Origin: Isosphaera sp.
Lineage (GTDB): Bacteria; Planctomycetota; Planctomycetia; Gemmatales; Gemmataceae
DNA length: 64,000 nucleotides
Assembly (NCBI GenBank): GCA_013822345.1
Contig: PNKH01000010.1
Location: forward strand, 1 to 64,000
Direction of reading: 5' to 3'
In this document: positions 40,421-48,065 of the stretch, in pieces
How positions within the stretch are numbered: the first letter of the stretch is position 1
Layout: each line of letters opens with the position of its first letter
Notes under the pieces: generated by a model
Databases searched by the model: none
What the model was told of the DNA's origin: nothing
What the model saw: only the letters and a program-made list of their open reading frames with translations
Made by a program: the position numbers and the translations under genes

Positions 40421-40945
40421 ATGCGACACTGCCTCGTAGCACTCATCGCTGTTGCCATCGCGTCGTCCGCTGTCGCCCAGGAAGGATTGTCGGCCCGGTC
40501 ACTGAGGAAAGCGCGGCGAGCCGGGAACGAGTCTGTCGCGGCCTTCAGAGCCGTGTGCTCCGCGGTGCGGCCCGTAACTGGCAACGACCTGCTTTACAAG
40601 TCGGAGATCTCTCCGCACATCAACAAGGGCGACGTGCGGGCGTCAGGCCCCACGCTGGTCTGCGGACGAGTCTGCCCGTCGCGCTGGCCGGCAAACCTCT
40701 ACTACTCGGATGGGGCCCTGGCGGCTCGCCTCGGGTACTACGGCACGTGGGAAGTCACCGGTCGCCCTCGGGCGTACTGCGGGGCGGGCGGCGCTCCCCG
40801 GTGCTCGAATTCCGTCCTGTCACGGGAGGCCCGGCGACGCGGTCGAGACGGCTCCCTTTATCTCCAAGTCAGCAAGCAGGCTTCAGGCTCCGAAACCATC
40901 TGCTATCGGGTGAAGCCGATCGGCCGTACCGGCAGCCCCCAGTAA
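40421..40945 (+). CDS. secreted hypothetical protein
   Basis: 174 residues. The ATG at 40421 has GGAG upstream, and a signal peptide follows (MRHCLVALIAVAIASSAVAQ, cleavage after AVA). The mature protein is basic with six cysteines (VCSAVR, LVCGRVCPSRW, AYCGAGGAPRCSN, TICYRV) that could form disulfides. About 200 nt without features precede it. GC content is a little lower than in neighbours, so it may be a separate acquisition. No family is recognised. Confidence 0.6.
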   Translation: MRHCLVALIAVAIASSAVAQEGLSARSLRKARRAGNESVAAFRAVCSAVRPVTGNDLLYKSEISPHINKGDVRASGPTLVCGRVCPSRWPANLYYSDGALAARLGYYGTWEVTGRPRAYCGAGGAPRCSNSVLSREARRRGRDGSLYLQVSKQASGSETICYRVKPIGRTGSPQ

Positions 40946-41293
40946 CGGCCTCGTGAGCCCGGAGCCCCGGGCACCCAATTACTTCGCCCGATTATGGGCC
41001 GACTCGGAAATGTCGGTGCCGGGGATGCGGTGGCGGGGGTGCCTGCGCCAAGGCGGTGAAGGTGTTCCGGCACGCGGTTAAGCAGTCGTGCCGGTCCCTC
41101 CGCCGGAGCTGTTCGCGCCAACCGTCCGTCGCCCCGCACCGTCCTTAGCCCGCTCCCCGGGGTTTTTTGTTTCCGACCCCGTCCGGACGGATTTGGGCGT
41201 TGCCCTGGCGGGCCGGGCTTCTCCGGGCGTCGCTCACGCTCGGTCCGGCCGCTCGGCCGGACGGCTTCGCCCCCTCCGCATCCCTAACGCGGG

Positions 41294-41606
41294 GACCGGG
41301 GGCGTGCCGCCCCCCGCCGTCAAGGCGTTCCGGGGGTGTCCCCGGCCTTCCTCCGCTTCGCTCCGTGCAGGCCGGGCGATCCCCCTCCCCCGGCCCCCCT
41401 TGACGGCTCACCCCGGCCGTTTCCCAACCCGCATCGGCCCGCCGGGCCGATCCCCATTTCCTTCTTCCACAAGTCGGTCGCGGCCCCCTGGGCCGCGGCG
41501 GCTTTTTCCTTTTCCCCGCGGCGGGGGGCGGCCTGGTCCGCCCGGGGGGCGGAGCGTGTAACCAGGCCGCCCCCCACCGCCGGGGAAAATCGTTCTCGGA
41601 AGGTGG
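41294..41606 (+). ncRNA. structured leader repeat, copy B
   Basis: Related to 38111-38440 and 43746-44056. Hairpin GGGGGCGTGCCGCCCCC; closing helix GCCGTCAAGG with CCTTGACGGC (a perfect pair here); inner hairpins including CGCGGCCCCCTGGGCCGCG; and a ~24-bp terminal stem with arms at 41514-41537 and 41561-41585. It ends GGGGAAAATCGTTCTCGG. It precedes the 112-residue gene at 41669. Nothing convincing is seen in 40946-41293 apart from a T-run at 41163. Confidence 0.6.
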
Positions 41607-41623
41607 TGGCGGCAGAAAAGTTT

Positions 41624-41653
41624 GGGGCCGCCGCGCGGTAACGCGGCGGCCCC
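41624..41653 (+). terminator. perfect 12-bp hairpin before the 112-residue gene
   Basis: GGGGCCGCCGCG (41624-41635) and CGCGGCGGCCCC (41642-41653) with a 6-nt loop. It lies 16 nt before the start codon and is not followed by T residues, so an RNA-stability or processing role is as likely as termination. Confidence 0.5.
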
Positions 41654-41668
41654 CGAGAAGGACTAAAG

Positions 41669-42007
41669 ATGGAAAACACAGCGACCACTAGCAGCCCAAC
41701 GTTACCCCCGTCAACCGGCCCCGCCGGGGCCGACTGGTTTACCCTCCCCGAGCCGGTACGGCTCACCGCCCTGGCCGAAGAGGCGTGCGGCCGGACGGCG
41801 AGCGGCGACCGCGAGACCGCCGGAGCGAAAAACCTCCGCTACGCGCTCTGGCGGTTCTACCTGGCCCGCCAGGCGAGCGAGCCCGACGCCTTATTCCTTA
41901 CCTTCCGCGTCCCGGTCGAAATCCGGAGCGGAATTTGGAAGCGGGTCGCCCTGTTCGCGTACCGCGAGACGCCGCTTAGCGGCTGGACGGTCGGCGTCGA
42001 GAATTAA
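41669..42007 (+). CDS. hypothetical protein
   Basis: 112 residues. After a disordered Thr/Pro-rich start, the sequence FTLPEPVRLTALAEEACGRT and NLRYALWRFYLARQASEPDA suggests helices, then FRVPVEIRSGIWKRVALFAY two strands. GAGAAGGAC precedes the ATG. It is in the accessory cassette region directly after structured leader B. No family is recognised. Confidence 0.6.
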   Translation: MENTATTSSPTLPPSTGPAGADWFTLPEPVRLTALAEEACGRTASGDRETAGAKNLRYALWRFYLARQASEPDALFLTFRVPVEIRSGIWKRVALFAYRETPLSGWTVGVEN

Positions 42008-42023
42008 TCGCTCGACCGGCGTT

Positions 42024-42044
42024 CCCGCAGGGAAACCCTGCGGG
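42024..42044 (+). terminator. intergenic hairpin
   Basis: CCCGCAGGG (42024-42032) and CCCTGCGGG (42036-42044) around AAA. Shortly after, CCGAAACTGTTTTCC (about 42059-42073) is the reverse complement of the end motif of leader copy A. Confidence 0.5.
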
Positions 42045-42089
42045 GACGGCCCCAACCCCGAAACTGTTTTCCGACCTTCACGGAGGATT

Positions 42090-42602
42090 ATGACCAATGT
42101 TGCTTCCACCCTTTCCGGCCGAAAGCCCTCGGTCGAGTGGGAAACTCCCCAGGAGCTCTTCGACCTCTTGCACGCCGAGTTCGGCTTCACGCTCGACCCG
42201 TGTGCGACGCCCGAGAACGCGAAGTGCCCGCGGTATTTCACCCGCGAACAGGACGGCCTCGCCCAGAGCTGGGCGGGGGAGCGGGTGTTCCTGAACCCGC
42301 CCTACGGCTCGGAGGCCCCGCTCTGGGTCGAAAAGGCGGTGACCGAGTGCCGGACCGCGGGAGCCTTGGTGGTGTGCCTGATCGTGCCCCGGACGGACAC
42401 CCGGTGGTGGCACGAACACTGCGCCCACGCGGCGGAAATCCGGCTGCTCAAAGGCCGCGTGCGGTTCCGAAACCCCGGGAACCCGGCCGACCGCCCGCAG
42501 GACCCCTCGGCCGTCGTCGTGTTCGACCCGGACGCGCCGCCCGGCCGCCCGACGAGGCTCACGTTTTGGGACTGGCAGGCGAAAGCCGGGAGGGGGCGAT
42601 GA
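42090..42602 (+). CDS. phage-type DNA N6-adenine methyltransferase (Dam family)
   Basis: 170 residues. WETPQELFDLLHAEFGFTLD followed by PCATPENAKC is the start typical of phage N-6-adenine methylases. The catalytic NPPY is at 69-72. Later LIVPRTDTRWWHEHC and RLLKGRVRF are conserved in the family. It should methylate adenine in DNA, perhaps to protect the element from host restriction, in line with the nearby ArdC-like gene. CGGAGGA precedes the ATG. Confidence 0.88.
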   Translation: MTNVASTLSGRKPSVEWETPQELFDLLHAEFGFTLDPCATPENAKCPRYFTREQDGLAQSWAGERVFLNPPYGSEAPLWVEKAVTECRTAGALVVCLIVPRTDTRWWHEHCAHAAEIRLLKGRVRFRNPGNPADRPQDPSAVVVFDPDAPPGRPTRLTFWDWQAKAGRGR

Positions 42603-43000
42603 GAACGTACACCGTACACCTCTACCGCGAGATGCGCCTGACCTTCACCGGCATTTCGGCGGACACGCCGGAGGGGGCGGTCGCGTCCGCCCGCGACGCG
42701 GCGAGCGAGGCCGCCGCCAGCTGGGAGGACTGCGAGGGGGAAACCTTCTCGGCCCTCGTCGACCTGGACGGCGACGCGGAGTTCGAGCATTCGCGGGTCA
42801 TCGACTTCCCCGAGGGGCGGCTCCGGCAGGCCGCCCCGAAGCTGGCCGAGGCCCTCGATTACCTGCTCGGGCAGACCGTGGACATGGACCTCGAGCACGG
42901 CATCGGGCTCTCCGAGGGGGAGGCGGACGCCCGCGAACAGGCACTTGCCGCCCTGGCCGAAGCGCGCGGCGAAGCGGGGGCGAGCGATCCCACGCCTTAG
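42599..43000 (+). CDS. hypothetical protein
   Basis: 133 residues, ATG overlapping the methylase stop by four bases (ATGA), so translationally coupled. An acidic protein: VHLYREMRLTFTGISADTPE, then EAAASWEDCEGETFSALVDL resemble a small alpha/beta fold. No family is recognised. Confidence 0.65.
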   Translation: MRTYTVHLYREMRLTFTGISADTPEGAVASARDAASEAAASWEDCEGETFSALVDLDGDAEFEHSRVIDFPEGRLRQAAPKLAEALDYLLGQTVDMDLEHGIGLSEGEADAREQALAALAEARGEAGASDPTP

Positions 43001-43048
43001 CCCGATGGCCCGTGATGCAGGGGAAAGCCCCGGGCCTGAATTAACGCC

Positions 43049-43076
43049 CCCCGCCGGGACGACCCGGCGGGGTTTT
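43049..43076 (+). terminator. rho-independent terminator
   Basis: CCCCGCCGGG (43049-43058) and CCCGGCGGGG (43063-43072) with a 4-nt loop followed by TTTT (43073-43076). It ends the methylase/133-residue gene transcript, 16 nt before the RadC-like start. Confidence 0.8.
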
Positions 43077-43092
43077 CGAGCAGGACGTTTTT

Positions 43093-43578
43093 ATGATTCG
43101 CCTCACGACTTTTGACCGCTGCCCGAGGCTCGCCGAGCTCAAAGTCAGCTACCGCCGGAGCAGGAAGGTAAACACCCAGCAGGAAACCCTCCCCTTCGTC
43201 GTCGCCGACCGGGTACGGGCCGAGGATTACTTCCGCCGGGTGTGGAACCCGGACACGATCGACTACCTGGAGGAGGTGTACCTCGCGTGCGTGGACACCC
43301 GCCTGCAACCGCTCGGCTGGGTGAAACTCGCGACCGGCGGCTTCGACTCGGTCCCCATCGACCCCCGGGTCGTCTTCGGCATCGCGCTCCAAACCGCGAG
43401 CGCAGGTATTCTCCTCGCCCACAACCACCCGAGCGGGGACTTATCCCCGTCGCTGAAGGACCTCGAGACCACGGCCCGGTTGAAGGCCGCGGGCGAAACC
43501 CTCGGGGTGAAGCTCCACGACCACCTGATTCTCGGTCGCGACGGGGCGTTGAGCCTGGCCGAGCGCGGGCACCTCTGA
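43093..43578 (+). CDS. RadC-like JAB/MPN domain protein
   Basis: 161 residues with a single JAB domain. The metal motif HNHPSGD is at 110-116 with SLKDLETT following, and a conserved middle (YLEEVYLACVDTRLQPLGWV). Chromosomal RadC is longer and has a HhH domain, which this lacks. Short RadC-like proteins are typical of integrative elements and plasmids; the reaction is not established. The ATG at 43093 lacks an obvious SD, being only 16 nt after a terminator. Confidence 0.85.
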   Translation: MIRLTTFDRCPRLAELKVSYRRSRKVNTQQETLPFVVADRVRAEDYFRRVWNPDTIDYLEEVYLACVDTRLQPLGWVKLATGGFDSVPIDPRVVFGIALQTASAGILLAHNHPSGDLSPSLKDLETTARLKAAGETLGVKLHDHLILGRDGALSLAERGHL

Positions 43579-43590
43579 CCGGGCACCAGT

Positions 43591-43634
43591 CCCCCGGTGT
43601 TCCGGAACCCCGGGCTACCGGGATTTCGGGCACG
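43591..43634. repeat. isolated copy of origin-type repeats
   Basis: CCCCGGTGTTCCGGAACCCC (43592-43611) matches the palindromic repeats near 49.0-49.8 kb, and CTACCGGGATTTCGGGCACG (43615-43634) matches the iterons at 49.9-50.05 kb. It is 6 kb away from the origin region, directly after the RadC-like gene. Confidence 0.6.
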
Positions 43635-43745
43635 CCGGGTTTTCGGCCCGTGCCGTTTCCCCGTGGTGATTTGTCCGCGCCCGGCACGTCAGGCACCGTC
43701 CGGTGCCGGCTGCGGCGAAATGATGTGCCGGCTCCGGGCCGAGGA

Positions 43746-44056
43746 AGGGGGGCGTGCCGCCCCCTCGCCGTCAAGGTCGAGCCGGGGGTGTCCCCGGGCT
43801 TCCTCCGCTTCGCTCCGTGCAGCCCGGGCGATCCCCCTCCCCCGGCCTCCACCTTGACCGCTCACCCCCGGCCGAACGCCCGAGCCGACTCGGCCCGCGT
43901 GGGCCGATCCCTCTCCTTCCTGCCACAAGACGGACGCGGCCCCCTGGGCCGCGGCAGCGGTTTCGTTTCCCCGGGGGTGGGGGCCGTCCTGGTCCGAGCC
44001 GGGGCGTAGACCAGGCCGCCCCCCACCCCACCGGGGAAAGCAGTGTTGGGGGGAAG
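43746..44056 (+). ncRNA. structured leader repeat, copy C
   Basis: Third copy (see 38111 and 41294). Starting hairpin GGGGGCGTGCCGCCCCC; closing helix GCCGTCAAGGT with ACCTTGACCGC; internal hairpin CGCGGCCCCCTGGGCCGCG; terminal stem arms at 43969-43994 and 44009-44036 (GGGGGTGGGGG with CCCCCCACCCC). It ends GGGGAAAGCAGTGTTGGGG. It lies 31 nt before the DUF1281-like gene. Confidence 0.6.
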
Positions 44057-44087
44057 GGCGCGGCCGTAACGACGTAAACGGAGGAGT

Positions 44088-44597
44088 ATGCCGAACTGGT
44101 GCGAGAACGATTTGGAAGTGAGCGGGGACGAGCCGTTGGTGCGGGATTTCCTCGCGTTCGCGTGGTCTGGAGAGAGGGCCCTCGACTTCAACCGCTTCGT
44201 CCCCTACCCCTCGGAGTTCGCCGAACTGGACCGGGTGGCCGAGGCGTGGCGGGACGCCCACCCTGAGAAGTCGGTGTTTTCCGGCCCGACCGACGGGTTC
44301 AACTCGGGCGGGTTCGAGTGGTGCGTCGAGCACTGGGGGACGAAGTGGAACGCCCGCCGGGCGGCCCGGGGAGGGGTGACCGTTCGGGGGGTGACGGCGA
44401 CGGTGCTCGTGCGTTTCGACACCCCGTGGCGCCCGCCGCTACCGGTGATCTCGGCCGCCGCCCGGCGGTTCCCGTCGCTCGCCTTCGACCTCCGGTGGTA
44501 CGAGCGCGGGATGCAGGTGCAGGGCCGCTACCGGTGCCGGGGCGAGGAGGTTCTCTGCGACCTCGAGTGGGAGTACTTCGGCCACAGGGGCGGGTAA
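44088..44597 (+). CDS. YubB/DUF1281-like ferredoxin-fold protein
   Basis: 169 residues. It begins PNWCENDLEVSGDEPLVRDF, the signature of the plasmid protein family that includes YubB and Api92 (MPNWC-N-L). WCVEHWGTKWNA is the second conserved block, and a C-terminal strand has LRWYERGMQVQGRY. The function is unknown; members are common on conjugative plasmids. GGAGGAG lies just before the ATG. Confidence 0.82.
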   Translation: MPNWCENDLEVSGDEPLVRDFLAFAWSGERALDFNRFVPYPSEFAELDRVAEAWRDAHPEKSVFSGPTDGFNSGGFEWCVEHWGTKWNARRAARGGVTVRGVTATVLVRFDTPWRPPLPVISAAARRFPSLAFDLRWYERGMQVQGRYRCRGEEVLCDLEWEYFGHRGG

Positions 44598-44614
44598 GCC
44601 CGAGTTCGGATGAC

Positions 44615-44643
44615 GTGTACCTCCGACCCGTCCGGAGGTACAC
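44615..44643 (+). terminator. perfect 11-bp hairpin
   Basis: GTGTACCTCCG (44615-44625) and CGGAGGTACAC (44633-44643) with a 7-nt loop, 18 nt after the preceding stop. No T-run follows. Another strong stem lies at about 44826-44858 just before the next gene. Apart from these, 44598-44878 holds nothing obvious. Confidence 0.5.
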
Positions 44644-44878
44644 GCCCGGCAACCCCCTCAGCCAAGTTTTCGACTGGGGCAACACATCATGCACCCTCCG
44701 GGTGCACCCGGTATCCCGGTCCGATGGCGGTAAACCGGCCCGCTCCGGTGTACCGGCCGGTTTCGGGGGCCGTGCACGGGGTGGCCGCCGTTCGCGCGCC
44801 CAACCCTCAACTCCCGGCGGCACCCGGCCGACCCCTCCCTGGGAGGGCCGGGTCGGCCCCACCAACCAAGGAGCGAGC

Positions 44879-45142
44879 ATGAACACGCCGAACAAACCGG
44901 TTCACGAGATCCGACTGGGCCGCATCCGTGCCAGCATCTGGGCTAACCAATCCGAGACCGGGGTAAACCACTCGGTCACCATCACCCGTCTGTACAAGCC
45001 GTCGGAGGCGGAGAAGTGGGCAAGCACCGACAGCTTCTACCGGGACGACTTGCTGGTCGTCGCCAAGGTGGCCGACCTGGCGAACACCTGGATCTACGAG
45101 CACGGCGGCAAGGAAAAGGCCGATGACGAACCGAGCGCCTGA
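44879..45142 (+). CDS. small conserved hypothetical protein
   Basis: 87 residues. The pattern VHEIRLGRIRASIWANQSET, HSVTITRLYK and DDLLVVAKVADLANTWIYEH is that of a small beta-rich family I recognise from planctomycete and plasmid genomes but cannot name. CAAGGAGCG precedes the ATG. It could be a small nucleic-acid-binding protein. Confidence 0.65.
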   Translation: MNTPNKPVHEIRLGRIRASIWANQSETGVNHSVTITRLYKPSEAEKWASTDSFYRDDLLVVAKVADLANTWIYEHGGKEKADDEPSA

Positions 45143-45161
45143 CGGGGCGGAATGACCACCC

Positions 45162-45176
45162 GCCCGGCGGGGGTTT
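45162..45176. terminator. terminator between convergent genes
   Basis: CCCGC, CCG, GCGGG followed by GGTTTTC after the gene ending at 45142. The next gene on the minus strand stops at 45177. Confidence 0.6.
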
Positions 45177-45827
45177 TCAGGACCCGAAGTCCTCGTCGTC
45201 CTCGCGGGACGGGGGCTCGAACGGCCGTATCACCCGCCGCCGGCACCGGAGGCACGTGCGGGGCACCTCCGGCAACCCAGCGATGACGCGGGCCCGGTTC
45301 ACCGCCCGGAGCACGGCCAGGCACTGGCTTCGGACCGGGGCGTACGGCTCGAAACGGAGTTCGGCCCGGATCACCCGCGCCATCTCCTCGGCCATCAGGC
45401 GGGTGGCGAGCTGGCAGAGGTGGGCCTTCAGGCCCAAATACCGCTCCCGCTCGATCCGGACCTGGACGTGTCCGCCGGAATACCCGACCGCGTACCCCCC
45501 GTACTTGATCGGCACCCGGCGGACGTCCCGCACGGCATCCCCCTCCTCGGCGAAGAACGTCCCCTCACCGTGGGTAGCCAGCAGCACGAAGAACCGGCCG
45601 TGGCGGAGGTACTGGATGTTCGACACCCCCGCCCCCTTCCTCCGGCCCCTGGCCCACTTCGAAAGACCGGCCCCGTACCGTCCGACCAATTTGGCATCGA
45701 CTGCCGCCGGGTCCTTGTGCGCGGGGATGTGCCCGGTGACGTAGAAGTAATACCCGTTCCGCACGTACCCCACCGCGAGTTGCTGGATGAACCCCGCGAC
45801 GGTGGTGGCTTCGGTGCGGTACGTCAT
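45177..45827 (-). CDS. conserved hypothetical protein of plasmid type
   Basis: 216 residues from the ATG at 45827 with GTGAGGGACGT upstream. TVAGFIQQLAVGYVRNGYYF, then YVTGHIP, GLSKWARGRRKGAGVSN and IQYLRHGRFFVLLATHGEGT, is a well-conserved pattern I recognise from soil-bacterial plasmids, without an assigned role. The C terminus has CLRCRRRVIRPF. The basic residues and strand pattern suggest nucleic-acid binding. Two alternative hairpins (45890-45907 and 45905-45934) lie in its leader. Confidence 0.7.
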   Translation of the reverse strand: MTYRTEATTVAGFIQQLAVGYVRNGYYFYVTGHIPAHKDPAAVDAKLVGRYGAGLSKWARGRRKGAGVSNIQYLRHGRFFVLLATHGEGTFFAEEGDAVRDVRRVPIKYGGYAVGYSGGHVQVRIERERYLGLKAHLCQLATRLMAEEMARVIRAELRFEPYAPVRSQCLAVLRAVNRARVIAGLPEVPRTCLRCRRRVIRPFEPPSREDDEDFGS

Positions 45828-47420
45828 ACGTCCCTCACCCGGGTTATCGGCCGCCCCGGCGGGAACCTCAACAATTCGCTCCATCTTCCCCCTTCCAAAT
45901 GGAAGGGAGGGTTGTTTCTGGGCACAACCCTCCCGGAAAGCCACACGAGGAATCCTCAAACCGTCGCCCGTAATCCTTCGAGCCGCCGGCCTGCCGCTGA
46001 CAAACCAGTCGGCAGCCGGCTGACCGCAACCTCCGGCGGGGCGTGTTCGTCGTGAACCGCCCGGCCCCGTGTGCGTAACGGCACCACGGAACCTCCTGCA
46101 CGGAAAACCCGGCCGGTATCCTGTCCCGGCTTCTTTCCGCGGTTGCGGCTCCCCAATGTATGGAGGTAGCGCCCCGCGAACCTCCGACGGACTCCGATCA
46201 AACCTCCTTTGTGTGTCCGCCGTCGGGTCGCCGACTCCTCGCCCGGACACCATTCTCCCGAACGGCTCCGGTGCGGCGGATAAGCGCACTCCCCCCTTAC
46301 CCAGGATCGGGCGGGGCGTCAGCGGCGTGAGCCGCTACGCCCGCCCGACGGGTCATCGAGACCGGTAAAACTCGTCGGTGCTTTCGTCGCTGTTGCCCCC
46401 GGCACCACCCGTTGGGACCAGACGGCCGCGCCACTGCCTTGCAGCGCCTCCGCTCGGCCGAAGCCGACTCCTACTCGCACCCCGCTCCCATCGTGCGGCG
46501 TTTGGACCACCCGGACGACTGTTCCGGGCACCGGGCACCACCCCGGCGGCCACACGACTTCCCCAGTTAGCAGCGACCTCCGTCCCGAGGCTCACGTCGC
46601 TAGGAGGCGTTACCCTCCGGATCCGCACGGCGTGCGCCCGGCTCCCGCCGGGTCACGATTTCGGCAGACGGCGTCTGCCATTTCGGGGACCAGAAAGAAG
46701 AAGCTGTCCCCTACCAATTCCGTGTCGGATGTTTCGCGGTTCGGCCCCGTCTTCCCCGGGACTCACTGGCAAGCCCTTTCGGGCCTCTCGTGGTTGAGCT
46801 GTTCGCGGTCGTCTTTTGTCGGACGATCCCCGGCCGCGGTCGGCGGCCGGCCCCCCTGGTCGCCCAGGCGGGGGCTCCCCACGCCAGCCGGGTTGCGCGG
46901 GCCTTAACGGGACTTGCACCCGAATTGCTCGATAGAGCTGTGGCCCTCGCCCCCCGGGCGGGATTTGCACCCACTTCGATTCGCTGCGGCCCGACCCGCG
47001 GTTGCGGGTCGGGCCGGTCCTGGTCGCCCCCGTTCCGGGGGCCCTGGTGAGCATTGAGTAGAACGTCCCGATTGGACCTCCTCTGCCATACGAGGGCACA
47101 GGGAGGGATTACTGGGACGAGCCCTCATCGCACTGGGCGAGCGCCTCTCGGCGCACCCAGCGCTACGAGTCAGTGCCAAGAACGCGGCGGCTGGTGAGGC
47201 CGCCGAAACCCTTTCGGCCCGTTGGTGGCGGGCCTACTCCGGGCGGCACTGCCGGTCTACTTCGATGACGCCGGCGGAGCGCGTCGCGCGCCCCACGGTC
47301 GGCGGCAGAACAGGGTTCTGCGGCGGGCACCCCTAGCACAGCCTCCCGGGAATGTCACGCCCCCGGGCCCAGATTTTTCCGGACCGCCGCGACCCCGCGG
47401 TGCCGGGGGCGGGTCGGGTA
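45828..47420. other. 1.6 kb non-coding, hairpin-rich tract
   Basis: No convincing gene in either strand. Strong dyads: 45905-45915 with 45924-45934 (11 bp perfect); 46309-46326 with 46331-46346; 46988-46999 with 47004-47015 (12 bp); 47132-47160. Two copies of a T-loop-like element, GGGTGCAAGTCCC and GGGTGCAAATCCC on the minus strand (46908-46922, 46959-46973), lie 51 nt apart. I could not fold a canonical tRNA around them. It lies between the 216-residue gene and the partition genes. Structured RNA, decayed tRNA genes or an origin of transfer are all possible. Confidence 0.45.
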
Positions 47421-48065
47421 TTATGCCGCGGTGTTCACCGGGTAGCGGAGGCCGGACGGGCTGTCCGAGAGGCCGGCGTACTTCTTGAGGAGCGCCCGGA
47501 GGAAGGCGTTCTTGAGCTCGAGGGGGTACGCCCGCGCCGTCGGTGTCCCCCACTGCCCCCGCTTCGGGATCGTGTGGGTGTCGAGTTCGCCCCGCGCCTC
47601 GTGCACCAGCAGCACCAGGGCGTGGAATAGTTCGTTGGCCTTGGTGTCCCGCTGGCCCGAGCCGCCCCGGATGAGGTCCAGGAGCTCGTCACTCATCCGG
47701 AGTGTGTCCGGGGTCATGGTAATCTCCCGCCGCGGAGACTTGGGCCTGGCTGCCGTCTCCGCCGGGGTCGTTGAATCGGGGTCGGCTGCGGCAGGTGCCG
47801 GTCGGGGCGCGGGCGGTGACGGGGGCGGGGCGGCGACGACCCGCACGGCTGGCGGAGCGGGCTCGGCAGCCGGCGGCAACTCGATGGGCTCGCGTCGGGC
47901 CGGCGCGGCCGTCACCGCCAGGGCCTTCGGTGCGGGCGATGCGTCCCTTGGGGTCTTTTGTTGAGTAGGCACCGGGCCCGGCTCGTCGAGGTAGTCGCCG
48001 AGGTCGCGCACGGGCTTGACGTCGAGGCGGAAGCCGTCGGGGATCCCGGGCTTGAACTTAGCCAT
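47421..48065 (-). CDS. plasmid partition accessory (ParB-like position)
   Basis: 214 residues, overlapping the ParA stop by eight bases. The start KFKPGIPDGFRLDVKPVRDL is followed by a long proline/alanine linker and a helical C-terminal part (RMSDELLDLIRGGSGQRDTK, then ANELFHALVLLVHEARGELD). No classical ParB domain is seen. By position it is the DNA-binding partner of ParA, acting on the repeats at 49.0-49.8 kb. The fold is not recognised. Confidence 0.6.
   Translation of the reverse strand: MAKFKPGIPDGFRLDVKPVRDLGDYLDEPGPVPTQQKTPRDASPAPKALAVTAAPARREPIELPPAAEPAPPAVRVVAAPPPSPPAPRPAPAAADPDSTTPAETAARPKSPRREITMTPDTLRMSDELLDLIRGGSGQRDTKANELFHALVLLVHEARGELDTHTIPKRGQWGTPTARAYPLELKNAFLRALLKKYAGLSDSPSGLRYPVNTAA

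Noticed and set aside
41145-41170. Terminator at CCCCGGGG-TTTTTT
   Set aside because: The T-run is present, but the stem is only the self-complementary CCCCGGGG with no loop, so I could not support a hairpin.
39398-44858. Integron-like cassette array
   Set aside because: Gene-hairpin alternation resembles attC arrays, but no IntI-type integrase was found and the hairpins lack R'/R'' box sequences (GTTRRRY/RYYYAAC).
46900-46980. tRNA genes
   Set aside because: Two T-arm-like motifs (GGGTGCAARTCCC) exist, but no matching 7-bp acceptor, D-arm and anticodon arm could be assembled around them, and position 55 would be G. Kept only as an observation.
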